Made by a program: the position numbers and the translations under genes
Shown: positions 1 to 5,962 of the stretch, piece by piece
How positions within the stretch are numbered: position 1 is the first letter of the stretch
Layout: the number at the start of each line of letters is the position of its first letter
Notes under the pieces: generated by a model
The model's input: only the letters and a program-made list of their open reading frames with translations
Told to the model about the DNA's origin: nothing
The model's database searches: none
Source of the DNA: Nitrospirota bacterium
GTDB lineage: Bacteria; Nitrospirota; Thermodesulfovibrionia; UBA6902; DSMQ01
Direction: 5' to 3'
Assembly (NCBI GenBank): GCA_016207865.1
Contig: JACQZD010000102.1
Location: 1-17,127, forward strand
DNA: 17,127 bases

Positions 1-216
1 GCCGCCTGTCGTAATAACTGCTTCGCCTGTTTCGCATCTGCCGATTTTGATGCATTCCTCAAGGATTTTTGGACCGCCCGCCCTGTGGATTGCCCCGTCA
101 ACCCCGCCTCCGCCTCTTAGGCTGTTGTTTGCGGCATTGACAATTGCATCAGTATCCTGTTTTGTTATGTCGCCTTCAACAAGAGATAAAACACTTTTAT
201 TTACTCTGGCTTCCAT
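1..216 (-). CDS. Macrodomain protein (ADP-ribose derivative hydrolase), N-terminal part only
   Basis: The ATG is at 216-214 and the frame stays open to the left edge, giving the first 72 residues; the C-terminus lies outside the window. Residues 15-18 read GDIT, followed by the macrodomain signature NAANNSLRGGGGVDGAIH (27-44), in which N30/N31, the glycine-rich loop and D40 fit the ADP-ribose pocket of the YmdB/MacroD-type (Appr-1''-p processing) family. Members of this family remove acetyl or ADP-ribosyl groups from O-acetyl-ADP-ribose or proteins. The gene starts 8 bp after the apt stop codon, so it is probably the last visible gene of an mtnP-apt-macrodomain transcript and may be translationally coupled. 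The exact substrate cannot be told from this fragment. Confidence 0.85.
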   Translation of the reverse strand, partial: MEARVNKSVLSLVEGDITKQDTDAIVNAANNSLRGGGGVDGAIHRAGGPKILEECIKIGRCETGEAVITTGG

Positions 217-224
217 GAAAAAAA

Positions 225-758
225 TCAGTCGCCCTCAAACTCTGTCAGGCAGTATGCCTTATATCCTTTGTCTTTGAGTTTTTTGGCTCCGCCCACATCG
301 GGGAGGTCCACGATAAACGCCATTTCAGCAACTGCACCGCCTAATTTCTCAATCAGCGCCGCGGCGGCAAGCGCCGTGCCTCCTGTTGCAAGCAAGTCAT
401 CCACAAGCAGTACCCGTGCGCCTTTTTCTATCGCGTCTTTATGCATCTCAACCGTGTCAGTGCCGTATTCCAATTCATACTCATGCCGAACAACCTCTGC
501 CGGAAGCTTCCCTTTTTTCCTTATGGGCACAAAACCTCTGCCGAGAGTGTAGGCCAAGGCCCCGCCTATTATGAAACCGCGCGCCTCTATACCGGCAATG
601 ATGTCAAAATTAATATTCCCCTTGATATATCTTTGCGTGAGGGTGTCAATGACAAGCCTGAAACCCACAGGGTCTTTGATGAGCGTTGTTATATCCCTAA
701 ACATGATTCCTTTTTTAGGATGGTCCGGTATGGTCCTGATTCTTGATTTAATTGGCAT
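225..758 (-). CDS. apt: Adenine phosphoribosyltransferase
   Basis: This 177-residue cytosolic enzyme converts adenine and PRPP to AMP and pyrophosphate, and its length is normal for the family. The PRPP-binding motif VLLVDDLLATGGT lies at residues 116-128, preceded by GIEARGF (56-62), the conserved APT loop, and RKKGKLP (80-86) in the flexible catalytic loop. The ATG at 758 has a strong Shine-Dalgarno, AGGAGG (complement of 764-769), about five bases upstream. The gene lies 103 bp downstream of mtnP on the same strand. The pairing is functionally coherent, since MtnP releases the adenine that Apt salvages. Confidence 0.97.
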   Translation of the reverse strand: MPIKSRIRTIPDHPKKGIMFRDITTLIKDPVGFRLVIDTLTQRYIKGNINFDIIAGIEARGFIIGGALAYTLGRGFVPIRKKGKLPAEVVRHEYELEYGTDTVEMHKDAIEKGARVLLVDDLLATGGTALAAAALIEKLGGAVAEMAFIVDLPDVGGAKKLKDKGYKAYCLTEFEGD

Positions 759-810
759 TGCCTTCCTCCTGTAAATTTATAAAATGTGTTTAATCAAAAA
801 ATTCTAAAAA

Positions 811-840
811 ATCTGAGTTAATCTGAGCAATCTGTGGTTA
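811..840. repeat. Short degenerate tandem repeat between mtnP and apt
   Basis: Three imperfect units (ATCTGAG at 811, ATCTGAG at 821, ATCTGTG at about 830) lie at 9-10 bp spacing in the A+T-rich gap between the two genes. No function is visible. It is one of several small repeats in this window. Confidence 0.5.
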
Positions 841-861
841 AATTCAGTTTTATCTTTAATT

Positions 862-1635
862 TTAATGGGATTTACCGCAGCTGCACTCAGTATTTTTTAT
901 CTTCGGGATAGTTTTTAAAATGAGCTTTTTCACATTTTCGGAATTCTTTCCCATTATTGAAAGTATCATCTCCCATGTGACAGGCTCTTCGCCTTCTTTC
1001 CAGCAGTCGTAGTCGGTTGACATTGCTACTGTCTGATAGCAGAGGCCGGCTTCTCTTGCAAGTATGACCTCAGGCACAGTAGACATGTTAATGACGTCTG
1101 CGCCGAAACTTCTGAACAGATGCGATTCCGCCTTTGTGGAAAATCTCGGACCTTCAATTGTTATGACTGTTCCGCTTTTATGGTGTCTGTTCTTAAGCTC
1201 TTTTGCAGAGGCGGAAAGGAGCGAACGCAGGTTGCTGCAGAATGGCTCGCTCATCGGCGTGTGTATGACTTTTTCATCATGAAATGTAAGCGTTCTGTGC
1301 TTTGTGAAATCAATGAACTGGTCCACAAAGACAATATCGCCGGGTTTTATCTTCTCCCTCAGAGAGCCGACAGCTGTAGTTGCGATAATATGAGTACATC
1401 CCTCTTTTTTTAAGGCATGGATATTTGCCCTGAAATTAACACCCGTAGGATAGATTGAATGTTTTTTGCCATGGCGGGCAAGGATAACTATGTCTATGCC
1501 GTTTATCTTTCCAAGGGTAAGGGGAGATGACGGGTTTCCATAGGGAGTTTTGACTTTTTTTACCTTGATGTTCTGCATGAGGCGCGGGTCGTCCATCCCT
1601 GATCCGCCGATAATGCCAATTTTTAAATATGCCAT
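862..1635 (-). CDS. mtnP: S-methyl-5'-thioadenosine phosphorylase
   Basis: This 257-residue enzyme of the PNP/MTAP family phosphorolyses methylthioadenosine, a by-product of polyamine and other SAM-dependent pathways, to adenine and methylthioribose-1-phosphate. The N-terminal phosphate loop is GIIGGSGMDDP (7-17). RHG (54-56), TTAVGSL (86-92), EGPRFSTKAES (161-171), NMSTVPE (183-189) and STDYDCW (206-212) follow; D208 and D210 fit the adenine-recognising aspartates that separate MTAP from guanine-type PNPs. The start at 1635 has AGGAGA upstream. The C-terminus contains a CxC pair (C251, C253), discussed in the findings. It sits directly upstream of apt, the next step in adenine salvage. Confidence 0.95.
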   Translation of the reverse strand: MAYLKIGIIGGSGMDDPRLMQNIKVKKVKTPYGNPSSPLTLGKINGIDIVILARHGKKHSIYPTGVNFRANIHALKKEGCTHIIATTAVGSLREKIKPGDIVFVDQFIDFTKHRTLTFHDEKVIHTPMSEPFCSNLRSLLSASAKELKNRHHKSGTVITIEGPRFSTKAESHLFRSFGADVINMSTVPEVILAREAGLCYQTVAMSTDYDCWKEGEEPVTWEMILSIMGKNSENVKKLILKTIPKIKNTECSCGKSH

Positions 1636-1669
1636 AGTTTCTCCTTAATGAATTATAATTTTTAAAAGA

Positions 1670-1838
1670 GTAGGTAAATAAGGCGGACCTTATTCAAAAA
1701 TTTATTTAACTTGATAGAAATATTGAAAGCATCTTTATCGCTTGCGTCATATAAAATATGCTGACAACCGCAAGCAAGATGTATGTTAAGGTATCAAAAA
1801 ATAAATTTTTTCACAACATCCGCTTTATTACTGTTAGA
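1670..1838. repeat. MITE-like long imperfect palindrome upstream of mtnP
   Basis: The two halves of this 169-bp segment are imperfect inverted copies of one another. The outer arm near 1672-1718 pairs with about 1789-1836; the shared core includes AAAAATTTATTT on both arms and GCGGA (1683-1687) against TCCGC (about 1819-1823). A 7-bp inner stem, GCTTGCG (1740-1746) with CGCAAGC (1769-1775), closes the centre. The 8-bp direct repeat TTAAAAGA flanks it (1662-1669 and 1839-1846), as expected of a target-site duplication, although the region is A+T-rich and chance is possible. There is no ORF inside. It is most likely a non-autonomous transposon remnant; a structured 5' leader of mtnP is an alternative. 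Confidence 0.6.
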
Positions 1839-1890
1839 TTAAAAGATAAAAAAATACAATACTGAATGTCAAGAAGATTAATGAAGACTA

Positions 1891-1919
1891 TTGATTTAAT
1901 TATTAGCCTTTTTTATAAT
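1891..1919 (+). promoter_or_regulatory. Predicted sigma-70 promoter for the tRNA-Val region
   Basis: A TTGATT box (1891-1896) and a perfect TATAAT (1914-1919) are separated by 17 bp. Transcription would start at about 1926, immediately before the decayed tRNA copy at 1928, and would run on into the intact tRNA-Val at 2013. Confidence 0.75.
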
Positions 1920-1927
1920 TCCTGCAC

Positions 1928-1990
1928 GGGCGATTAACTCAGGAGAGCGTCCCGACACGTCGGGAAGGTCATAGGTTGAAAACCACATGT
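1928..1990 (+). pseudogene. Degenerate tRNA-Val copy
   Basis: This stretch aligns base for base with much of the intact tRNA-Val at 2013. It shares GGGCGATTA, CTCA, GAGAGCG, a CAC in the anticodon region, AGGTC, TAGGTT and ACAT. Two D-loop bases are missing, the anticodon stem-loop has become the near-palindrome CCCGACACGTCGGG with a shortened loop, the T arm no longer pairs properly, and the 3' acceptor strand and CCA are gone. It starts 85 bp upstream of the intact gene, at the predicted transcription start. It is best read as the decayed member of a tandem tRNA duplication. Confidence 0.75.
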
Positions 1991-2012
1991 GTTTAGAGAT
2001 ATAAGTTTCAGA

Positions 2013-2087
2013 GGGCGATTAGCTCAGTGGGAGAGCGCTCCCTTCACACGGGAGAGGTCGTAGGTTCAATCCCTACATCGCCTACCA
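2013..2087 (+). tRNA. tRNA-Val (anticodon CAC), CCA encoded
   Basis: A full cloverleaf folds by hand. The acceptor stem is 2013-2019 with 2077-2083, the D stem is GCTC (2022-2025) with GAGC (2033-2036), the anticodon stem is 2038-2042 with 2050-2054, and the T arm GTAGG/CCTAC encloses the loop TTCAATC. The anticodon at 2045-2047 is CAC, reading GUG (valine). The discriminator is A2084 and CCA is encoded at 2085-2087. The first acceptor pair is a G-U wobble (G2013-T2083) rather than the usual G-C. It is transcribed towards coaD, which lies convergently downstream. Confidence 0.95.
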
Positions 2088-2155
2088 TATATTAGAAAAA
2101 GGCTGCATTGATGCAGGACGCAAAATACTGAATATCCGGCACTATGCGGCTTGAT

Positions 2156-2638
2156 TTATTTTCTGAATTTTCTCAGCAGGGCTTTTTCAACTGCTTCAGG
2201 AACAAGCCCTTTTACGCTTCCGCCGAATGAAGCCACTTCTTTTACCATTGTAGAGGTCAAAAAAGTATATTCCTCGCTCGGCATCATAAAGACTGATTCA
2301 ATGTTTGTATCAAGCCGCCTGTTCATGAGCGCCATCTGGAGTTCATATTCAAAATCAGAGACGGCCCTGAGCCCCCGCACAATCGCAATCCCCCGGCTGT
2401 CTTTTACATAATCAACCAGCAGGCTGTCAAAAGACTCAGCCCTTGCGCCTTTAAATCCGGCAATGGCTTTTTTTATCAGCGCAAGCCTTTCTTCAATGGT
2501 AAATAGAGGCTGTTTCCTCGGGCTTGGCGCAACAGCGACTATCACTTTGTCAAAAATTTTAAGCGTCCTCTGAATCAGGTCTATATGCCCGTTGGTTATG
2601 GGGTCAAATGTTCCGGGATAAATTGCAAGCCTGCTCAT
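2156..2638 (-). CDS. coaD: Phosphopantetheine adenylyltransferase
   Basis: The 160-residue product adenylylates 4'-phosphopantetheine to dephospho-CoA, the penultimate step of CoA synthesis. It is a normal-length nucleotidyltransferase. The TxGH motif is T15-N-G-H18 within YPGTFDPITNGH, the VRGLRAVSDFEYE segment (87-99) contacts the substrate, and the ISSTxVRE-type motif appears as TSTMVKE (128-134). The start overlaps the end of rsmD by 35 bp, so the two are translationally coupled. The rsmD-coaD order is a common bacterial arrangement. Confidence 0.97.
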   Translation of the reverse strand: MSRLAIYPGTFDPITNGHIDLIQRTLKIFDKVIVAVAPSPRKQPLFTIEERLALIKKAIAGFKGARAESFDSLLVDYVKDSRGIAIVRGLRAVSDFEYELQMALMNRRLDTNIESVFMMPSEEYTFLTSTMVKEVASFGGSVKGLVPEAVEKALLRKFRK

Positions 2639-3167
2639 CCTTTGTCTCCCCTGTCTGTTTGTAAAAGCTTAGCACAGTATCTCCGTATCTGTAATCTTTA
2701 ATAAGTCTAAGACTGCCGAACTCATGCGGCAGTTGTTTCTTTACAAAATGCTCTGCAATCACAAGGCCCTCGCGTTTAAGCATGTGCGATTTGCCGATTG
2801 CCGTCAGGGCCTCGTTTATTTCCCCCGTGTGATACGGAGGGTCCAGAAATATTATATCAAAACTCATGTCTTTTAGTTCGTCCCCCTGCAGCAAAGAAAG
2901 GACTTTTTTTGTTATTACCCTTGATTTCAGGGCCAAGCCCCTTTTTGAAATTATTTGAGTTATACTTTGTGTATAGTTTCTGCCTGCGTCAACAAAGATT
3001 ACCTCTTTTGCGCCGTGTTTCAGCGCCTCAAGACCGATGGCGCCCGTCCCCGCATAGAGGTCAAGGAATCCGGCATCACGGATCTTATCGCGCAGTATGT
3101 TAAACACCGCCTCTCTGACTTTGGATGTGGTTGGTCTGAGGGTTTTTGTCATATCACATCTTAGCAT
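2604..3167 (-). CDS. rsmD: 16S rRNA (guanine-N2)-methyltransferase RsmD, N-terminus shortened
   Basis: This Rossmann-fold SAM methyltransferase is expected to make m2G966 in 16S rRNA. RPTTSKVREAVFNIL (11-25) is the conserved N-terminal helix, DLYAGTGAIGLEAL (36-49) is the SAM loop, and LDPPY is the catalytic N4/N2-type motif. At 187 residues it is slightly short because the GxxKGRxL segment that normally precedes RPT is absent. An in-frame TAA lies 12 bp upstream of the ATG at 3167, and the other two frames upstream do not supply the missing segment. An internal ATG at 3152 is an alternative start. No good Shine-Dalgarno is visible before either one. It runs divergently from clpP. Confidence 0.9.
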   Translation of the reverse strand: MLRCDMTKTLRPTTSKVREAVFNILRDKIRDAGFLDLYAGTGAIGLEALKHGAKEVIFVDAGRNYTQSITQIISKRGLALKSRVITKKVLSLLQGDELKDMSFDIIFLDPPYHTGEINEALTAIGKSHMLKREGLVIAEHFVKKQLPHEFGSLRLIKDYRYGDTVLSFYKQTGETKDEQACNLSRNI

Positions 3168-3197
3168 AGGGAAGATTTAATGTGAAACGGACGCTCC

Positions 3198-3227
3198 TTG
3201 ACATAAACATGAGTTCATTGATATAAA
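3198..3227 (+). promoter_or_regulatory. Predicted sigma-70 promoter of clpP-clpX
   Basis: A perfect TTGACA (3198-3203) is followed after 18 bp by TATAAA (3222-3227), placing transcription start near 3234 and giving a leader of about 58 bases before the clpP start. It lies in the divergent rsmD/clpP spacer. Confidence 0.75.
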
Positions 3228-3291
3228 TAAAGGTGTCTTATTTTGTCATTTATCACACAGTTTCCGATTATAATCGTGAAAGGAGATTATA

Positions 3292-3885
3292 TTGAGTTTA
3301 ATACCGATGGTTATTGAACAGACGGGAAGAACGGAAAGGGCTTATGACATATATTCAAGGCTTCTTAAGGACAGGATTATTTTCATAGGCTGTCCGATAG
3401 ATGATATCGGCGCAAACACGGTAATTGCACAGCTTCTTTTTCTTCAGGCAGAGGACCCGGACAAAGACATTCACATCTATATCAACACCCCGGGCGGAGT
3501 AGTTTCTTCAGGCCTTGCTATTTATGATACGATGCAGTACGTAAAACCTGACATTGCCACGTACTGCATGGGGCAGGCGACGAGCATGGGAGCCCTGCTT
3601 CTTGCAGCAGGGACCAAGGGAAAGCGGTATGCCCTGCCTAATTCAAGGGTAATGATACACCAGCCCATTGGCGGATTTCACGGGCAGGCGACTGACGTTG
3701 AGATTCAGGCAAAAGAAATGCTTAGAATGAAAGATATGCTGAATAATATCCTTGCAAGACATACGGGACAGCCGGTTGATAAAATACAGTTTGATACCGA
3801 AAGGGACTATTTTATGTCAAGCGCCGAGGCTAAAGAATACGGCATTGTGGATGAAGTTATAGTGACGGTTAAAAATAAGAAATAA
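3292..3885 (+). CDS. clpP: ATP-dependent Clp protease proteolytic subunit
   Basis: This 197-residue serine protease assembles into the tetradecameric chamber that degrades substrates fed by ClpX. The catalytic triad is visible: S98 in GQATSMG, H123 in MIHQP and D172 in the ERDYFMS segment. The N-terminus, LIPMVIEQTGRTERAYDIYS, matches the family. The start is TTG at 3292 because AGGAG (3281-3285) sits six bases before it; the first ATG (3307) would remove the N-terminal axial-loop residues. It is followed after 70 bp by its partner clpX. Confidence 0.98.
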   Translation: MSLIPMVIEQTGRTERAYDIYSRLLKDRIIFIGCPIDDIGANTVIAQLLFLQAEDPDKDIHIYINTPGGVVSSGLAIYDTMQYVKPDIATYCMGQATSMGALLLAAGTKGKRYALPNSRVMIHQPIGGFHGQATDVEIQAKEMLRMKDMLNNILARHTGQPVDKIQFDTERDYFMSSAEAKEYGIVDEVIVTVKNKK

Positions 3886-3894
3886 ATTCAGCTT

Positions 3895-3924
3895 GCCTGC
3901 TGGTCTACGACTCGCAGAGCAGGC
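3895..3924. repeat. Hairpin between clpP and clpX
   Basis: GCCTGCT (3895-3901) pairs with AGCAGGC (3918-3924) around a 16-base loop. There is no T-run after it, so it is not a classical terminator. It could stabilise clpP mRNA or tune readthrough into clpX, or it may simply be a small dispersed repeat. Confidence 0.5.
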
Positions 3925-3955
3925 GGTGATGAAAGGAAATAAAAGGGAATAAATT

Positions 3956-5212
3956 ATGAGGGAAAATAAAATGCCGGGAAGAAACGGCAGTGATTTAAGA
4001 TGTTCTTTTTGCGGCAAGGCAGGCAGTGAAGTCAGAAAACTCATAGCCGGACCTGCGGTTTACATCTGTAATGAATGTGTAGGTCTTTGCAATGAAATTA
4101 TGGCAGAGGGTCTTGAGCCTGCCTTTGATGTTTCTGTATCGCCTAAACCGCCGGCTCCCAGAGAGATAAAAAAATTTCTTGATGATTATGTAATAAGCCA
4201 GGAGAGGGCGAAGAGAATACTTTCAGTGGCTGTGCACAATCACTACAAGAGGATAAACAACCCGGGCAAGTCTGACGTGGAATTGCAGAAAAGCAATATA
4301 CTGCTTATCGGCCCGACAGGCACAGGCAAGACCATTCTTGCACAAACGCTGGCAATGTTCCTTGACGTACCGTTTACAATTGCAGACGCCACGACCCTCA
4401 CGGAGGCGGGATATGTCGGCGAGGATGTTGAAAACATAATCCTTAAACTCCTTCAGGCGGCCAACTATGACGTTGAAAAGGCGCAGAGGGGAATTGTTTA
4501 TATTGATGAGATAGACAAGATCAGCCGCAGGTCTGAGAACCCGTCCATAACAAGGGATGTCTCAGGCGAAGGGGTTCAGCAGGCGCTTCTGAAAATTATT
4601 GAGGGGACCACCGCGAGCGTTCCGCCTCAGGGAGGCAGGAAACACCCTCATCAGGAATTTATTCAGGTGAACACATCAAACATTTTATTTATCTGCGGCG
4701 GGGCCTTTGTGGGCATTGACGGGATAATAGAGCAAAGGCTCGGCAAAAAGGCAGTCGGCTTCGGAGCTGAAATAAAAGGCAGGCAGGAGAAAAAGATTGG
4801 CGAAATACTCGGCTCGGTTCAGCCTGAGGACCTGCTAAAATACGGGCTCATACCGGAATTTATCGGACGCCTGCCTGTTGTTGCAACGCTTGACGAACTT
4901 GATGAGCCGGCGCTCATAAGGATTCTTACAGAGCCCAGGAATGCGCTTGTAAAGCAATATCAGAGACTATTCTCATTTGATAATGTCAAATTGAGATTTG
5001 AGGAATCCGCCTTCCATGCGATCGCAAAAAAGGCGATAAAGCGTAAAACCGGCGCAAGGGGCTTAAGGGCGATACTTGAGGATGTGATGCTTGACGTCAT
5101 GTATGAGATACCGTCGCAGAGTGGAATCAGGGAGTGCATCCTGACCGAGAATGTGATTAATAAAAAAGAGAAACCGATTCTGGTATACGAGAGACAGGCA
5201 GAAAGCGCGTAG
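3956..5212 (+). CDS. clpX: ATP-dependent Clp protease ATP-binding subunit ClpX
   Basis: This 418-residue AAA+ unfoldase recognises, unfolds and translocates substrates into ClpP. The N-terminal zinc-binding domain has C16, C19, C38 and C41. The AAA+ core has Walker A GPTGTGKT (119-126), pore-1 loop GYVG (152-155), Walker B VYIDEIDK (181-188), the RKH pore loop (228-230), VGF (267-269) at the position of the ClpP-docking IGF loop, and sensor-2 GAR with R368. All key residues are present. The ATG at 3956 follows AAGGGA. A second in-frame ATG at 3971 also has a purine-rich upstream region, so the first five residues are uncertain. It ends 8 bp from the convergent dciA-like gene. Confidence 0.98.
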   Translation: MRENKMPGRNGSDLRCSFCGKAGSEVRKLIAGPAVYICNECVGLCNEIMAEGLEPAFDVSVSPKPPAPREIKKFLDDYVISQERAKRILSVAVHNHYKRINNPGKSDVELQKSNILLIGPTGTGKTILAQTLAMFLDVPFTIADATTLTEAGYVGEDVENIILKLLQAANYDVEKAQRGIVYIDEIDKISRRSENPSITRDVSGEGVQQALLKIIEGTTASVPPQGGRKHPHQEFIQVNTSNILFICGGAFVGIDGIIEQRLGKKAVGFGAEIKGRQEKKIGEILGSVQPEDLLKYGLIPEFIGRLPVVATLDELDEPALIRILTEPRNALVKQYQRLFSFDNVKLRFEESAFHAIAKKAIKRKTGARGLRAILEDVMLDVMYEIPSQSGIRECILTENVINKKEKPILVYERQAESA

Positions 5213-5220
5213 AAGGTTTT

Positions 5221-5652
5221 CTATTTCTTCTTAGTCAGCCCGTGTGTAAGAAGCGTCCGGAATTTTTCCCTGAGCCCGTCGTCTTTTAAACTGCTGATTG
5301 TATTTTCTATATACGCGAAGTCCTCTTCTGACAGCCGGGAGGAGCGGGAAACGCTCTGTTTAATGACCGGATTTTTATCCGGCTTCCCGAGTTTAAACCT
5401 GATATCCTCTATGTTATGGTGTTTAAGTTTTTCTGATATTTCCTGTTTGTAAAAACTCAGGTGGTGCATCCACTGAGGCGTATCAACAGTGATGAAAATG
5501 GTTTTGCCTTTTATCAGGTCAGGGGATGCGTGCGCGGCAATGGTAGCGCCTACAAGGCCTGCCCACTGCTTCTTAATTGCCTGAAGTTTAAGACTGCTTT
5601 CTAAACCGTAGTCCTTGACAAACTGCCTGAGGATATTATCAACGCGCTGCAT
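5221..5652 (-). CDS. dciA: DUF721 / DciA-like protein (probable replicative helicase loader)
   Basis: The product has 143 residues. The N-terminal half (VDNILRQFVKDYGLE, then KKQWAGLVGATIAAHASPDLIKGKTIFITVDTPQW in consecutive segments) shows the DUF721 pattern of W, the VG-hydrophobic stretch, H-x(8-10)-L and V-x-x-x-x-W. DUF721 is the DciA family, which loads or stimulates DnaB in bacteria lacking DnaC/DnaI. The C-terminal third is polar, charged and probably flexible. It lies downstream of rpmB on the same strand, separated by a long inverted heptamer repeat, and meets clpX tail to tail. The family call is good; the helicase-loading role is by family analogy. Confidence 0.8.
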   Translation of the reverse strand: MQRVDNILRQFVKDYGLESSLKLQAIKKQWAGLVGATIAAHASPDLIKGKTIFITVDTPQWMHHLSFYKQEISEKLKHHNIEDIRFKLGKPDKNPVIKQSVSRSSRLSEEDFAYIENTISSLKDDGLREKFRTLLTHGLTKKK

Positions 5653-5658
5653 AAATTT

Positions 5659-5735
5659 AGAGGTAAGAGTTATGAGTTAAGAGGAAAGAGGTAAGAAATT
5701 TTAACTCATAATTCATAACTCTTAACTCTAAATTT
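5659..5735. repeat. Inverted degenerate heptanucleotide repeat between rpmB and dciA
   Basis: Eleven consecutive 7-bp units fill this gap. AGAGGTA, AGAGTTA, TGAGTTA, AGAGGAA, AGAGGTA and AGAAATT (5659-5700) are followed by TTAACTC, ATAATTC, ATAACTC, TTAACTC and TAAATTT (5701-5735). The second set is the reverse complement of the first family, so the whole tract can fold into a long hairpin. AAATTTAGAG at 5653-5662 pairs with the far end. In the rpmB transcript it would form a stem between the two cistrons. Confidence 0.8.
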
Positions 5736-5744
5736 TTAATCTGG

Positions 5745-5933
5745 TTACACTGCTTTTTTTACTGCGCCGGAACGGATACAGCGGGTGCAGACAGGGATTC
5801 TTCTTACTCCGTGCTTTGTCTGGATTTTAATTCCCTGCAGATTCGGAGAAAAAATGCGTTTCGTCCTGTTGTTTGCATGACTTACGTTATTTCCGCTTAC
5901 GTTCTTTTTTCCACATACCGAGCAAACTGCCAT
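5745..5933 (-). CDS. rpmB: Large ribosomal subunit protein bL28
   Basis: This 62-residue protein is the full length for bL28, a structural component of the 50S subunit. It is the zinc-binding C+ form with C4, C7, C49 and C52, and ends in the typical CIRSGAVKKA region. AGGAGG (complement of 5945-5950) lies 11 bases upstream of the ATG at 5933. It is transcribed divergently from infB, whose coding region begins within about 40 bp. Confidence 0.97.
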   Translation of the reverse strand: MAVCSVCGKKNVSGNNVSHANNRTKRIFSPNLQGIKIQTKHGVRRIPVCTRCIRSGAVKKAV

Positions 5934-5962
5934 TTTGCAATATACCTCCTAACGCGCATTGA

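Noticed and set aside
2110..2125. CTGCAT-TG-ATGCAG hairpin after the tRNA as terminator
   Set aside because: The stem is 6 bp with a two-base loop and no following T-run, so terminator function is not supported.
3269..3274. TATAAT close to the clpP start
   Set aside because: No -35 at 16-18 bp (TTGTCA is 20 bp away), and transcription would begin at or inside the Shine-Dalgarno; TTGACA-18-TATAAA upstream is better.
5659..5735. CRISPR-like array
   Set aside because: Units are 7 bp and contiguous without spacers, half of them inverted, and no cas genes are present.
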